A stretch of 64,000 nt of DNA from Aquibacillus koreensis. Lineage in GTDB: Bacteria; Bacillota; Bacilli; Bacillales; Amphibacillaceae. A model generated the notes under the pieces. That model saw only the letters and a list, made by a program, of their open reading frames with translations, was not told where the DNA came from and ran no database searches. Positions within the stretch are counted from its first letter, which is position 1; each line of letters begins with the position of its first letter. Shown here one piece after another: positions 8,649-18,605 of the stretch. The DNA is taken from assembly GCF_025154055.1 (NCBI RefSeq), contig NZ_JAOALK010000063.1, forward strand, positions 1-64,000, in the 5' to 3' direction. The translations under genes were made by a program, and so were the position numbers.

Positions 8649-9146
8649 ATGGCTGGAAGAAGAGATGAAGATTTAAAAGATATAACACTACTTGGGAGTC
8701 AAGGAACAGAATATAGCTTTGACTATGCGCCAGAGGTTTTAGAAACCTTTGATAATCAACATCCTAACAGAGATTATTTTGTTAAATTAAATTGTCCTGA
8801 ATTTACTACGCTATGTCCGAAAACGAGACAACCAGATTTCGGTGCGGTATATATCAGTTACATTCCTGATGTGAAAATGGTGGAAAGTAAATCATTAAAG
8901 TTATATTTGTTTAGCTTTAGAAACCATGGTGACTTTCATGAGGATAGCATGAATATTATCATGAACGATTTAATTGAACTAATGGATCCTCGTTATATTG
9001 AGGTATGGGGTAAATTCACACCAAGAGGTGGAATTTCGATTGATCCATATTGCAATTATGGGAAGCCAGGCACGAAATACGAACAAATGGCAGATCACAG
9101 AATGATGAATCACGATATGTATCCAGAAAAGATCGATAATCGCTAA
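8649..9146 (+). CDS. queF: NADPH-dependent 7-cyano-7-deazaguanine reductase
   Basis: QueF reduces preQ0 to preQ1 in the synthesis of the queuosine tRNA modification. The 165-residue protein is the short, unimodular Bacillus type. It shows the active-site cysteine region [19 protein letters not shown], the [15 protein letters not shown] motif that binds NADPH and substrate, and the C-terminal [15 protein letters not shown] 8649 has a perfect AAGGAGG seven bases upstream; the frame also opens upstream inside the riboswitch terminator, which I discard. It is the first gene behind the preQ1 riboswitch. Confidence 0.95.
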   Translation: MAGRRDEDLKDITLLGSQGTEYSFDYAPEVLETFDNQHPNRDYFVKLNCPEFTTLCPKTRQPDFGAVYISYIPDVKMVESKSLKLYLFSFRNHGDFHEDSMNIIMNDLIELMDPRYIEVWGKFTPRGGISIDPYCNYGKPGTKYEQMADHRMMNHDMYPEKIDNR

Positions 9147-9189
9147 GAGGGTTAGCTAGTTCCTCCCAACGAAAAGGAGAGGAAATAAA

Positions 9190-9837
9190 TTGTTTATCTA
9201 TTTAAATGCTTTATTTGTAGGATTATTAGTTTTATCTAATATTTTAGGTGTGAAATTGTTTAGTGTGGGTGACTATATGCTCCCGGCAGCTGCAGTTGTC
9301 TACGTAGTTACGTATTTGATCACAGACGTGATTAGTGAAGTATATGGAAAAGATTTAGCACGTAAAACAGTGCAAGCAGGCTTTTTCACACAAGTCATTG
9401 CTTTGGTCTTTATATTTGTCGCAATTGAATTACCTGCAGCACCTATTTTTGGCATGCAAGAAGAGTTTGCGTCCATTCTAGGTGGAAGCTTCCGCGTCAT
9501 GCTAGCTAGTTTAGTAGCTTATGTGATCAGCCAAAATCTAGATGTGACGATCTTCCATCGCTTAAAAGAAAAGCACGGTGAAAAAAGACTATGGTTGAGA
9601 AATAACTTGTCGACGATGTCCAGTCAACTAGTTGATACAACTATCTTTATATCGATTGCTTTTGCGGGAACAGTCCCAACGTCTGTTTTACTAACAATGA
9701 TTGCGACGCAGTATGTATTCAAGCTACTTGTTGCCATTGTTGACACACCGATCGTATATGCATTGGTGAAGTGGGCTAGGAATAATCATAAACATGAACT
9801 ATTATATAATTCTAAAGTGGAAACAAAGGCTATATAA
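9190..9837 (+). CDS. queuosine precursor transporter (YhhQ/QPTR family)
   Basis: This 215-residue integral membrane protein of the VUT family imports preQ0 or preQ1. About six hydrophobic segments are visible. Family motifs are LSNILGVKLFSVG near the N-terminus, YLITDVISEVYGKDLAR after TM2 and NNLSTMSSQLVDTTIFISIAF. It starts at TTG 9190 with AAAGGAGAGG upstream. It lies 43 bases behind queF under the same riboswitch. The operon pairs synthesis from preQ0 with salvage and lacks queCDE. Confidence 0.9.
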   Translation: MFIYLNALFVGLLVLSNILGVKLFSVGDYMLPAAAVVYVVTYLITDVISEVYGKDLARKTVQAGFFTQVIALVFIFVAIELPAAPIFGMQEEFASILGGSFRVMLASLVAYVISQNLDVTIFHRLKEKHGEKRLWLRNNLSTMSSQLVDTTIFISIAFAGTVPTSVLLTMIATQYVFKLLVAIVDTPIVYALVKWARNNHKHELLYNSKVETKAI

Positions 9838-9903
9838 AGAAGCGAGTAACTAACAATTAACATGAGAGAACTTTATGCATTGTAGACAAATAATGCAGTT
9901 CAT

Positions 9904-9937
9904 AAGACCAACTTACCATAGTTGGTCTTTTCTTTTT
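9904..9937 (+). terminator. terminator of the queuosine operon
   Basis: AAGACCAAC (9904-9912) pairs with GTTGGTCTT (9921-9929), followed by TTTCTTTTT. Confidence 0.88.
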
Positions 9938-10144
9938 GGATAAAATTATATAACAATTAATGTCGATCATGACACTGATTGAAGAGGGATTTTAGTTCCT
10001 ATTAACCATCATATATACAAATATTTACATAAAACAAATAAATTCATGACAAAAAAAGTCGAATTTTGCGAAAAACACATAAATTATCTTCCTGCGGATG
10101 ACAAACCGTGATACTATATTACTATCAAGACGCAATTATAATTT

Positions 10145-10238
10145 GTATGCACGACACTAGCAATCCTAATGAAAGTTAGGTACGCAAAACCACAGGTCTA
10201 AGGATAAAATCTATGGCGGCTGGGTTGCCGAATGCAAT
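10145..10238 (+). promoter_or_regulatory. cyclic di-GMP-I (GEMM) riboswitch
   Basis: The class I c-di-GMP aptamer signature is visible: GCACGACACTAGCAA, then a GAAA tetraloop in CCTAATGAAAGTTAGG, the core TACGCAAAACCACAGGTCTA, and the P3 arm ending GGCTGGGTTGCCG. The GNRA tetraloop and its receptor-like partner are both present. A terminator hairpin follows, and the regulated gene is a chemoreceptor, a common target class. Confidence 0.92.
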
Positions 10239-10260
10239 CATATTTCTATTGATTGAGTGA

Positions 10261-10287
10261 AAACGGCATTTTTATGTCGTTTTTTTT
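10261..10287 (+). terminator. expression-platform terminator of the c-di-GMP riboswitch
   Basis: AAACGGCAT (10261-10269) pairs with ATGTCGTTT (10274-10282), with one wobble pair, followed by a T run. CAATCA/TGATTG arms between aptamer and terminator may form the competing structure. The sign of the switch cannot be decided by eye. Confidence 0.8.
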
Positions 10288-10358
10288 ACTTTCAAAATGG
10301 ATGCAAGAGGTGGGGGAAATCTATATATTTTCACAAATCTGATTTGGGAGGCAGTGTT

Positions 10359-12050
10359 ATGTCGATAGGTAAAAAGATTATCGTTAGCTTTGGAATTATT
10401 TTATTATTAATTGTAGGTATATTTGGTATGAGTTGGTATGGACTTCAAAACGTAGAATCTGAGGCCAATAATATCGTAAATGATGCTATCCCATTATCCA
10501 ATGCAGCTAATGCAATTCTAACAGCATTAGTTAATCAAGAGACAGGGGTAAGAGGGTATTTAGTTACCGGTGATGAAGAATTTCTAGAACCCTATTATTT
10601 AGGACAAGAAAATATTGAAAAAAATCTAGAAATAATTGAATCACATTTAGACGGGCACCCGATTATGGCATCACTCATTGAAGAAGCAAAACCCCAAATT
10701 ACAGATGTGCAGAGTTTCTTTGAATCCATTATTCAACAGGTCAAGCAAGGGGACATCGAAGGCGCTAGAAGTAACATAGGAGAAGGTAAAGAGTTTTTTG
10801 ATAATTATAGAGAAACACATGGTCTTATTGTTGCGGATACAGAAAAGTTAACAAATGATGCTTGGGTAGAGGTTAAGAAGATAGGTAGCGAAAGTAAGAT
10901 ATCTATGGTTGTAATATTTACAATAATCGCAGTGTTGACTGTATTAATCACTGTATATCTTATCAAAGTAATATCAAAACCTGTCTCATCTGTGTCTGAG
11001 GCCTTAAAGCAAATAGCCGAAGGAAATCTTACCATTGATAAGGTCCAAGTGAAATCAAAAGATGAAGTTGGTGAACTAGCTCAATCGTTAAATAAGATGG
11101 TTGACGATCTTAATGAAACATTGATAAAAACGAGTGAGTCAGCACTTCAGGTTGCATCAGCATCCGAACAATTAACAGCCAGTGCTGAACAAAGTACTTA
11201 TTCAACAGAGCTTCTCGCTAATTTGGTTCAAGGTAATGCTGAGGGTGCAGAAGGACAATTAAATAAAGTTAGTCATGTTTCAGCATCCTTAAAACATATG
11301 GTAGAAAACGTTGACAGCATAAATGAAAATCGTGAAGAAATGGAGAACTCTACAAAGGAATCTACAGGTTATGTTCATGAGGGAATCATTTCTATAGAAA
11401 AAGTAGTTGAGCGTATTCAAGATATTAAGCTATCGTTTGATAACATGACTTCCACAATAAACGCACTGAAAAGTAGATCCTCAGAAATAGGAAGTGTAAT
11501 TGATTTAATAACAGATATATCGGATCAAACAAATCTCTTAGCCTTAAATGCGGCGATTGAAGCTGCAAGAGCAGGTGAACATGGAAAAGGGTTTGCTGTT
11601 GTAGCAGATGAGGTTAGGAAACTAGCAGAAGAGTCAAAGAAGTCTGCCGATCAAATAACAGTAATGGTTGCTGACATTCAATCTGAGACCCAAAATGCGG
11701 TTGTTTCTATTGATGAGGGAAATGCAAAAGTTGAAGAGGGAATAACTTCAACAACAGAAGCTAGACAAGCGTTTGGCAAAATAGAAGAATCAATGACAAA
11801 TGTATCTAATAAGGTAACTGATGTTTCTGGATCGATTCAAGATATTGAAGAAATAGCATTGAATATCTCAGAAGCGCTAGAGAATGTTAAGGTTATTGCA
11901 GAAAATGGTGTAAAATCAAGTCAAGAAAGTTCAGCTTCTACACAAGAACAGTTAGCGACAATGGAAGAGGTTTCTTCCTCAGCCCAGTCTTTATCTTTCT
12001 TAGCGGAGGAATTGCAACAATCAATCTCAAAATTCCAGATAAGAAGTTGA
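10359..12050 (+). CDS. methyl-accepting chemotaxis protein with CHASE3 sensor
   Basis: This is a 563-residue transmembrane chemoreceptor. TM1 is at about residues 7-28. The extracellular sensor carries the CHASE3 signature [21 protein letters not shown]2 is near residues 183-203, followed by a HAMP domain ([21 protein letters not shown]) and a long coiled-coil signalling domain. The kinase-binding hairpin tip is [23 protein letters not shown] 10359 follows GGGAGG; the frame also opens at 10257 inside the riboswitch terminator, which I reject. Control by c-di-GMP suggests that motility sensing is tuned to the sessile/motile state. Confidence 0.93.
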   Translation: MSIGKKIIVSFGIILLLIVGIFGMSWYGLQNVESEANNIVNDAIPLSNAANAILTALVNQETGVRGYLVTGDEEFLEPYYLGQENIEKNLEIIESHLDGHPIMASLIEEAKPQITDVQSFFESIIQQVKQGDIEGARSNIGEGKEFFDNYRETHGLIVADTEKLTNDAWVEVKKIGSESKISMVVIFTIIAVLTVLITVYLIKVISKPVSSVSEALKQIAEGNLTIDKVQVKSKDEVGELAQSLNKMVDDLNETLIKTSESALQVASASEQLTASAEQSTYSTELLANLVQGNAEGAEGQLNKVSHVSASLKHMVENVDSINENREEMENSTKESTGYVHEGIISIEKVVERIQDIKLSFDNMTSTINALKSRSSEIGSVIDLITDISDQTNLLALNAAIEAARAGEHGKGFAVVADEVRKLAEESKKSADQITVMVADIQSETQNAVVSIDEGNAKVEEGITSTTEARQAFGKIEESMTNVSNKVTDVSGSIQDIEEIALNISEALENVKVIAENGVKSSQESSASTQEQLATMEEVSSSAQSLSFLAEELQQSISKFQIRS

Positions 12051-12053
12051 TAA

Positions 12054-12197
12054 GAAAATTATAAAAGAATCAATGAGCAAGTGATGAAAAATGCATTTGC
12101 TGACAACTATCAGAGATTAGTAGAAATAAAGAAGCTATGTGATCCGAACAACCTTTTTAGATATAATTACAATATAAATCCCCAACGAATAATATAA
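12054..12197 (+). pseudogene. C-terminal remnant of a BBE-type FAD-linked oxidase
   Basis: The frame directly after the chemoreceptor stop reads NEQVMKNAFADNY, then RLVEIKKLCDPNNLFRYN and NINP, then a stop. This is the C-terminal BBE (berberine-bridge-like) motif of FAD-dependent oxidases, where NYxRLVxIKxxYDPxNLFRxNxNIxP is typical. Nothing of the FAD domain is present upstream, so only about 48 codons remain. The fragment has no ribosome site and ends before a terminator, as the original gene would. It points to a deletion that joined the chemoreceptor to the tail of a lost oxidase gene. Confidence 0.7.
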
Positions 12198-12204
12198 ATA
12201 AAAA

Positions 12205-12236
12205 AGCAGGTGGTTTCTAAGTATCACCTGTTTTTG
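12205..12236 (+). terminator. terminator after chemoreceptor and oxidase remnant
   Basis: CAGGTG (12207-12212) pairs with CACCTG (12225-12230), followed by TTTTTG. Confidence 0.75.
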
Positions 12237-12359
12237 TTATGGTCATCTTTGTGACAATTGTAACTGCCTGTTCCTCATGAAACTAGTACACTAATAAAAT
12301 AAATAAGGTAGTCACACAATCCATCGCCTATGAATACATTAGTTTTGGGCGGTGGTAAA

Positions 12360-13133
12360 ATGAAAGCGCATTTTCATTTAACGCAATATCGGGATTGGAT
12401 TCAAATCCAACAAAAATCCCCGATCAAATTTCACTATTATCATGTGTATGTGAATCATCAATTAGTTGCTACATTCTTTCAAGGTAATACGTTTTATGTG
12501 AAGCTTCCAAACCTATACCAAAATAATCTTGTGATAGTAGTTGGCGGTTCTATTTCTAATGGAATGATCATCCCGATTGCAGAGCAATATACTTTACCAG
12601 CTTCAGTAAGGGAAGGTTCTAGACAGCGTAATTTTAAACCGGGTGATATTCTTGTTGCAAGTGATAATGTGTTTCAAGAACTAACGGGGTATATGGGTCA
12701 TGCTGCTTTAGTGGTGGATGAGAATAAAGTGATTGAATCTCCTGGCCTGCACCCGTCTCTACGTAAGGATACGATTCAACAGTTTTTAGAAAAGCATCCG
12801 ATCCACGCACAATTTCGTCCAAAAAAGGAAGGAATGGGTGAAGCGGCCGCAAGCTATGCGATGGAGTATCTCGCTTCCTACAAGGCAAATCTAGAGCAAG
12901 GAGAAAATAAACCGGTATTTTCATTTAACCTAAGTCAATCATTGGAAGATCCGTGGGAATATATATATTGCTCCAAATTAATTTGGTTAAGCTATTACTA
13001 TGGTGCTGATTATAAATTAGAGAATGACCATCTATGGTATTCACCGGAAGACTTATATACGGAATTAAAAGAAAATGAAGAATTTGAAACAGTCTATGCA
13101 CATGAAGATGTAGAGTTTAAGTTAAATACGTAG
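12360..13133 (+). CDS. YiiX-like permuted NlpC/P60 cysteine hydrolase
   Basis: From ATG 12360 the protein has 257 residues. The first 80 residues are a beta-rich region without recognised motif. Then comes the permuted papain-like fold of the YiiX/YebB type: PGDILVASDN, the catalytic histidine in GYMGHAALVVDENKVIESPG and the cysteine late in the chain in YIYCSKLIWLSYY. In this class the His precedes the Cys. Substrates are unknown, possibly amide or ester bonds of lipids or peptides. The frame opens at 12330 without a ribosome site; GGTGG before 12360 is only a weak one. A second protein of this family begins at 63858. Confidence 0.75.
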   Translation: MKAHFHLTQYRDWIQIQQKSPIKFHYYHVYVNHQLVATFFQGNTFYVKLPNLYQNNLVIVVGGSISNGMIIPIAEQYTLPASVREGSRQRNFKPGDILVASDNVFQELTGYMGHAALVVDENKVIESPGLHPSLRKDTIQQFLEKHPIHAQFRPKKEGMGEAAASYAMEYLASYKANLEQGENKPVFSFNLSQSLEDPWEYIYCSKLIWLSYYYGADYKLENDHLWYSPEDLYTELKENEEFETVYAHEDVEFKLNT

Positions 13134-13157
13134 CGCGTGAAACATCGCGCTACGTAT
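13126..13157. terminator. 12-bp perfect inverted repeat spanning the stop codon
   Basis: ATACGTAGCGCG (13126-13137) and CGCGCTACGTAT (13146-13157) form a perfect stem around TGAAACAT. The left arm contains the TAG stop of the preceding gene. No T run follows, so it could act as an mRNA-stabilising hairpin or a weak terminator. Confidence 0.6.
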
Positions 13158-13187
13158 ATTATAGTAAGTTTATAAGGAGGAATTTAT

Positions 13188-14189
13188 ATGAGTACTTTCC
13201 AGGCATTTAAGTTAACACAAGAAGACGATGAGTTTGTTGCAAAAGTGGACAATCTTACATATGATGAGTTACCAAAATCCGACGTTTTGATTAAAGTCCA
13301 TTATTCAAGTGTGAACTATAAAGATGGACTTGCAAGTGTACCAAACAGCACGATTGTTAAAACGTACCCCTTTATTCCAGGTATTGATATAGCAGGAGAA
13401 GTGGTTGATTCTAAAGATACTCGATATAAAGCTGGAGACCGTGTGATTGCCACAAGCTATGATATTGGTGTTTCTCATTTCGGTGGCTATAGCGAATATG
13501 CAAGTGTACCTGCGGATTGGATCGTTCCTTTACCGGAAAACCTTTCACTGAAAGAAGCGATGGTATATGGTACAGCTGGTTTCACGGCAGCGTTATCCAT
13601 TCATCGTTTAGAAGAAAACGGCGTTACTCCAGACAAGGGGAAAGTACTCGTTACTGGTGCAACTGGTGGAGTTGGAAGTCTTGCGATTGCTATGTTACAT
13701 AAATTAGGCTATCAGGTTGTTGCGAGTACTGGAAAAGAAACAGCGCACAGCTTTTTAAATGAGATCGGTGCTAATGAGATTATAGCGAGAGAAGATGTCT
13801 ACGAAGACAAGGTTCGTGCGCTTGATAAGCAAACGTGGATGGGTGCGATTGACCCAGTAGGTGGACAAACATTAGCCTCGATATTGAGTAAAATAAACTA
13901 TGGTGGATGTGTTGCGGTTAGTGGATTAACAGGTGGAGCCAAAGTTCCAGCGACTGTATTTCCTTTTATATTACGCGGCGTAACCTTAGCGGGGATAGAT
14001 TCGGTATATTGTCCAATGGAGTTAAGAAAGCAAATATGGGAGCGTATGGCAACAGATATGAAGCCTGAAGGTCTAATAGAGAAAATTAGTAAAGAGATTA
14101 GCTTGCAGGAACTTCCTGATGCATTGCAATCGATCTTGAAGGGCAAAGCTTTAGGTAGAACGGTGGTATGCATTTCTGGGAACGAATGA
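13188..14189 (+). CDS. YhdH/AcuI-type acryloyl-CoA reductase (zinc-free MDR family)
   Basis: This 333-residue medium-chain dehydrogenase/reductase belongs to the YhdH/YhfP/AcuI group, which reduces acryloyl-CoA to propionyl-CoA with NADPH and is often annotated as a quinone oxidoreductase. Visible motifs are SSVNYKDGLA, FIPGIDIAGEVVDS, the nucleotide loop VTGATGGVGSLAIAML and GAIDPVGGQTLA. The cysteine cluster of zinc-binding relatives is absent. ATG 13188 follows AAGGAGGA. Its role is probably detoxification of acrylate-type intermediates; no DMSP lyase is nearby. Confidence 0.85.
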   Translation: MSTFQAFKLTQEDDEFVAKVDNLTYDELPKSDVLIKVHYSSVNYKDGLASVPNSTIVKTYPFIPGIDIAGEVVDSKDTRYKAGDRVIATSYDIGVSHFGGYSEYASVPADWIVPLPENLSLKEAMVYGTAGFTAALSIHRLEENGVTPDKGKVLVTGATGGVGSLAIAMLHKLGYQVVASTGKETAHSFLNEIGANEIIAREDVYEDKVRALDKQTWMGAIDPVGGQTLASILSKINYGGCVAVSGLTGGAKVPATVFPFILRGVTLAGIDSVYCPMELRKQIWERMATDMKPEGLIEKISKEISLQELPDALQSILKGKALGRTVVCISGNE

Positions 14190-14218
14190 TAAAATCTTAA
14201 TAATCCGTGTATAGGATG

Positions 14219-14259
14219 CTTTCCAATTACAAACATTAAATTGAAAAGTTGGAAAGGAG
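14219..14259 (+). promoter_or_regulatory. hairpin that can mask the ribosome site of the next gene
   Basis: CTTTCCAA (14219-14226) is complementary to TTGGAAAG (14249-14256), whose last bases are the start of the AAAGGAG ribosome site (14253-14259). The pairing would limit translation of the YckD-like gene. Confidence 0.4.
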
Positions 14260-14267
14260 TTATGCAT

Positions 14268-14600
14268 ATGAAAAACCTTATGAAGAAAATGCTAGTTGGT
14301 TTATTTGCGCTCACCATTGTTACTGTTGGTGCAAATAGCATCCAAGCAGAAAAAGATCACCACCACAAACCAGAGTTTAAAGAAGTCGAGCTAACAGATG
14401 CACAGGTCAAAGAACTAGCAACAATGTACGAAGATGTGCTTAACCAGCGAATTGGTGTTATCAACAAATACCAGGAGCTTGGTGTACTTAGTGAAAAGGA
14501 TGCAACTATGATGAAAGAACACTTGGCTAAATTCCATGAAAAATTAAAAGAAGATAATTATATTCCGAAATGGGATAAGCATCATAAAAAAGACGATTAA
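14268..14600 (+). CDS. secreted YckD-family (DUF2680-like) protein
   Basis: This 110-residue exported protein has a signal peptide of about 27 residues (MKNLMKKMLVGLFALTIVTV, cut near SIQA). The mature part begins with a histidine-rich stretch, EKDHHHKPEF. A helical region follows, LTDAQVKELATMYEDVLNQR, with a conserved KYQELGVLSEKDA motif like YckD of B. subtilis, and a KHHKKDD tail. Of the two nearby ATGs, 14268 has the proper eight-base distance from AAAGGAG; 14262 is too close. The function is unknown. Histidines at both ends could bind metal, which is speculation. Confidence 0.75.
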   Translation: MKNLMKKMLVGLFALTIVTVGANSIQAEKDHHHKPEFKEVELTDAQVKELATMYEDVLNQRIGVINKYQELGVLSEKDATMMKEHLAKFHEKLKEDNYIPKWDKHHKKDD

Positions 14601-14633
14601 AAAAGGAACTCAATCCCTTGATTGAGTTCCTTT
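14601..14633. terminator. bidirectional terminator between the yckD-like gene and araR
   Basis: AAAAGGAACTCAAT (14601-14614) pairs with ATTGAGTTCCTTT (14621-14633), with A and T runs outside, and serves the two converging genes. Confidence 0.85.
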
Positions 14634-14642
14634 AATGCATGA

Positions 14643-15761
14643 TTAGTCATTTTCCAATGATCTGGTTGAATCTCGAATAACCAATTCCGGTTGGTATAAA
14701 ACAGATGATAGTTCTGTTTGCTTTCCTGTTCCAGTCTTATCTTGTTCGATTATTTGTAAGATCATATCTGCAGCTAATGTGCCTAATGCTGCTTTTGGGT
14801 GTTCAATTGTTGTGAGCTTTACTTCCGATACCTCTGCCAAGAAGGAATTATCATACCCTACAATCGAAATGTCAGTAGGTACTTTCAATTGGAAGTCGCG
14901 AAGTACATCCAGTAATTTTATTGCAAGTTCGTCGTTATAGCTAACAATGGCAGAAGGTCTATTGTCCGAACTAGGCTCTAACATCTTGCGTAATTCTTCT
15001 ACAGGCTTACTGAACTTCTCTGCAGAACTATAGGTTACGATGTTGTTTGGGTTAATTGGGATGTTGTGTTGACGGTGCGCTTTAATATATCCCTTTAACC
15101 GTTTAGTACCTTGTATGTCGTCATTTTTGAAAAAGCCAACAATGTTAGAATGTCCTTGCTGTATGAGGTGTTCCGTTGAAATAAATCCGCCTTTTTCATC
15201 ATCCATCATAATGCTTAACGGCTCTAATTCATCATAATAGGCATTAATCATGATGTAGGGAATATTCTCGCGCTCTAGGTTTAAGTAATAGTTAATATTC
15301 GGGTTAGAGATCGCGCTTTTCGTAGGTTCTATAATGACCCCATCAAAGTGTTGGGTTAGAATTTTTTCTAGAAATTTTCTTTCATTGTCATGATCATTAT
15401 TTGTGCTAAACAGACTAACATGGTATCCATGCTCACTTAAATAAGACTCTGCACCTCGTATGATCGATGGGAAAATATAATCAGAGATATAGGTTGTGAT
15501 GATCGCTATATTTTTCTGGGGTGTAAAATGATTCTTCTCGTTAAGATTTGAACGATCCGCACAAAAAGTTCCGGCACCTTGTTCTCGATATAACCATCCA
15601 TCATTCACGAGTTCACCTATTGCCAATCGAACAGTGTGGCGACTGACTTCAAACTGCTTCATAAGTTCGCTTTCAGAGCTAATTTTTTGATGCGGTTGAA
15701 AAGCTCCTTCAAGAATTTTTGATTTAATGGCCTGCTTGACCATATTATATTTTGTTTGCAT
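14643..15761 (-). CDS. araR: arabinose operon repressor
   Basis: AraR is a 372-residue chimeric repressor. The N-terminal 70 residues are a GntR-type winged helix (SSESELMKQFEVSRHTVRLA, then LYREQGAGTFCA). A LacI/GalR-type sugar-binding domain follows (NIAIITTYISDYIFPSIIRG, VSIVGYDNSFLAEV). L-arabinose releases it from DNA in B. subtilis. ATG 15761 has GAGG at good distance; a GTG two codons earlier overlaps the ribosome site. It is divergent from the arabinofuranosidase gene, and the shared spacer holds two operator-like palindromes, so it very likely represses that gene and itself. Confidence 0.94.
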   Translation of the reverse strand: MQTKYNMVKQAIKSKILEGAFQPHQKISSESELMKQFEVSRHTVRLAIGELVNDGWLYREQGAGTFCADRSNLNEKNHFTPQKNIAIITTYISDYIFPSIIRGAESYLSEHGYHVSLFSTNNDHDNERKFLEKILTQHFDGVIIEPTKSAISNPNINYYLNLERENIPYIMINAYYDELEPLSIMMDDEKGGFISTEHLIQQGHSNIVGFFKNDDIQGTKRLKGYIKAHRQHNIPINPNNIVTYSSAEKFSKPVEELRKMLEPSSDNRPSAIVSYNDELAIKLLDVLRDFQLKVPTDISIVGYDNSFLAEVSEVKLTTIEHPKAALGTLAADMILQIIEQDKTGTGKQTELSSVLYQPELVIRDSTRSLEND

Positions 15762-15882
15762 AAACACACCTCATAAATCTGCACACATTCGTGTAAGTCT
15801 TTACAATATTATAACATTTAAAAATGAAACTTTGGTAACGGCTTCTTTCATATTAAAATCAAGTTAGTTACAGATGCGGTAA

Positions 15883-15898
15883 AGTTATACGTACAAAT
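15883..15898. promoter_or_regulatory. AraR operator 1
   Basis: AGTTATACGTACAAAT matches the B. subtilis AraR consensus ATTTGTACGTACAAAT at 14 of 16 positions. It lies on the araR side of the divergent spacer, about 120 bases before araR. Confidence 0.75.
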
Positions 15899-16054
15899 AT
15901 ATGTATGAATTAATCTATAACGCGCTATTCTTAGCCTAAACAGTTGTAATAATCATGTCAATATATAAAATAAAGGCCTGTATTTAAGGAATTCGGATCA
16001 TATTAAATGAAATGCTTGTCATACTAATAGAAGTTATTTATAATGAAACTGTTA

Positions 16055-16070
16055 ACTTGTACGAACAACT
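16055..16070. promoter_or_regulatory. AraR operator 2
   Basis: ACTTGTACGAACAACT matches the AraR consensus at 13 of 16 positions and keeps the central TTGTACG-ACAA. It lies about 30 bases before the -10 hexamer TATAAT (16101-16106) of the arabinofuranosidase gene. Confidence 0.75.
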
Positions 16071-16128
16071 TAGGATATATTTTATATTATCCAATATTCG
16101 TATAATGAACACATCTAAAATGATAAAG

Positions 16129-16142
16129 TGTAACCGATTCCA
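16129..16142 (+). promoter_or_regulatory. catabolite-responsive element (cre)
   Basis: TGTAACCGATTCCA fits the cre consensus TGWAANCGNTNWCA with one mismatch. It lies downstream of the -10, between promoter and start codon, where CcpA would block elongation. Confidence 0.65.
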
Positions 16143-16158
16143 ATTAATTATAAAATAA

Positions 16159-17682
<1,524 letters not shown>

Positions 17683-17690
17683 TAAACATG

Positions 17691-17737
17691 GGGACGGTTC
17701 TTGTGTACACACTTTGTGTGAACACAAGAACCGTCCC
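17691..17737. repeat. REP-like hairpin GGGACGGTTCTTGTG
   Basis: GGGACGGTTCTTGTGT (17691-17706) and its exact complement (17722-17737) form a 16-bp stem, with a second small hairpin ACACA/TGTGT inside the loop. GGGACGGTTCT repeats of this kind are widespread between genes of Bacillaceae and are linked to REP-associated tyrosine transposases, by general knowledge. It may also end transcription of abfA, since TTTGTTTCC follows. Confidence 0.75.
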
Positions 17738-17804
17738 TTTGTTTCCATTTGAGGATAAATAAATGGTATAGTACGTGTAATGAAATGATTAGAGGAGTAT
17801 GGAT

Positions 17805-18542
17805 ATGGCACAGATGAAGGAGCTTGCGAATAAAATTGAATCGGCATATTCTATCGTTGTTTTAACGGGTGCAGGTGTTTCAACGGCAAGTGGAATTCCA
17901 GATTTCAGGTCATCTCAAGGGGTTTGGACCTATGATCGCTCTCGTGAATACTACATGTCTAGTGAGTATTTTTACAAAGATCCGGTTGATTTTTGGGCGA
18001 AGTATAAAGATATCTTCCGTTTAAAGTTGTTAAAGAATTACGAGCCGAACAGTGTGCATACGTTTCTCAGGAATTTGGAGCTTAGCGGGAAACAAGTGTC
18101 CATTATTACACAGAATGTTGACGGCCTTCATGCTACGGCAGGAAACGAAGATATTATTGAGTATCATGGCAATTTAAACACAGCTACCTGCCCGCATTGT
18201 CAATCCAAGTATGCATTGGAATACGTAATGAAGCATGAGACACCTTATTGTGATAAAACTGGTTGTGGAGATGTGCTGAAACCGGATATCGTATTGTTTG
18301 GTGATCCGATCACGAAGCATGAAGAAGCAGAACAAAGAATAAGGCAAAGTGAACTAGTGTTGGTAATGGGCACTTCTTTGTTAGTCACCCCATTTAATAT
18401 ATTGCCGGACTACGCGGCGTTTACATGTGGATTACCTATGGCAATCATGAATCGTGAAGCAACACCAAAGGACTATTTATTTGATTTCGTCATTCATGAT
18501 GATCTTGTTGGAGTGGTTAAACATTTAAGTGCATGGATGTGA
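17805..18542 (+). CDS. NAD-dependent protein deacylase, Sir2 family
   Basis: This 245-residue sirtuin removes acyl groups from lysines using NAD. Visible are the NAD loop TGAGVSTASGIPDFR, TQNVDGLHATAG, the catalytic histidine in EYHGN, the zinc cysteines in CPHCQSKYALEY and CDKTGCG, and KPDIVLFGD. ATG 17805 lies seven bases after AGAGGAG, while ATG 17799 is almost in contact with it. It has its own terminator and converges with yjbQ. The protein resembles B. subtilis SrtN and CobB types; its acyl preference is not visible. Confidence 0.92.
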   Translation: MAQMKELANKIESAYSIVVLTGAGVSTASGIPDFRSSQGVWTYDRSREYYMSSEYFYKDPVDFWAKYKDIFRLKLLKNYEPNSVHTFLRNLELSGKQVSIITQNVDGLHATAGNEDIIEYHGNLNTATCPHCQSKYALEYVMKHETPYCDKTGCGDVLKPDIVLFGDPITKHEEAEQRIRQSELVLVMGTSLLVTPFNILPDYAAFTCGLPMAIMNREATPKDYLFDFVIHDDLVGVVKHLSAWM

Positions 18543-18571
18543 AAAACTCGGTGAATTGACACCGAGTTTTT
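18542..18571. terminator. bidirectional terminator between sir2 and yjbQ
   Basis: AAAAACTCGGTG (18542-18553) pairs with CACCGAGTTTTT (18560-18571). Confidence 0.88.
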
Positions 18572-18605
18572 CATCGCGCAGTTATTCGATTTAACGTAGG
18601 TCTTT

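Noticed and set aside
13188-14189. DMSP degradation cluster because of the AcuI-like gene and the BCCT carrier
   Set aside because: The two genes are 20 kb apart, and no DMSP lyase or demethylase is in the window.
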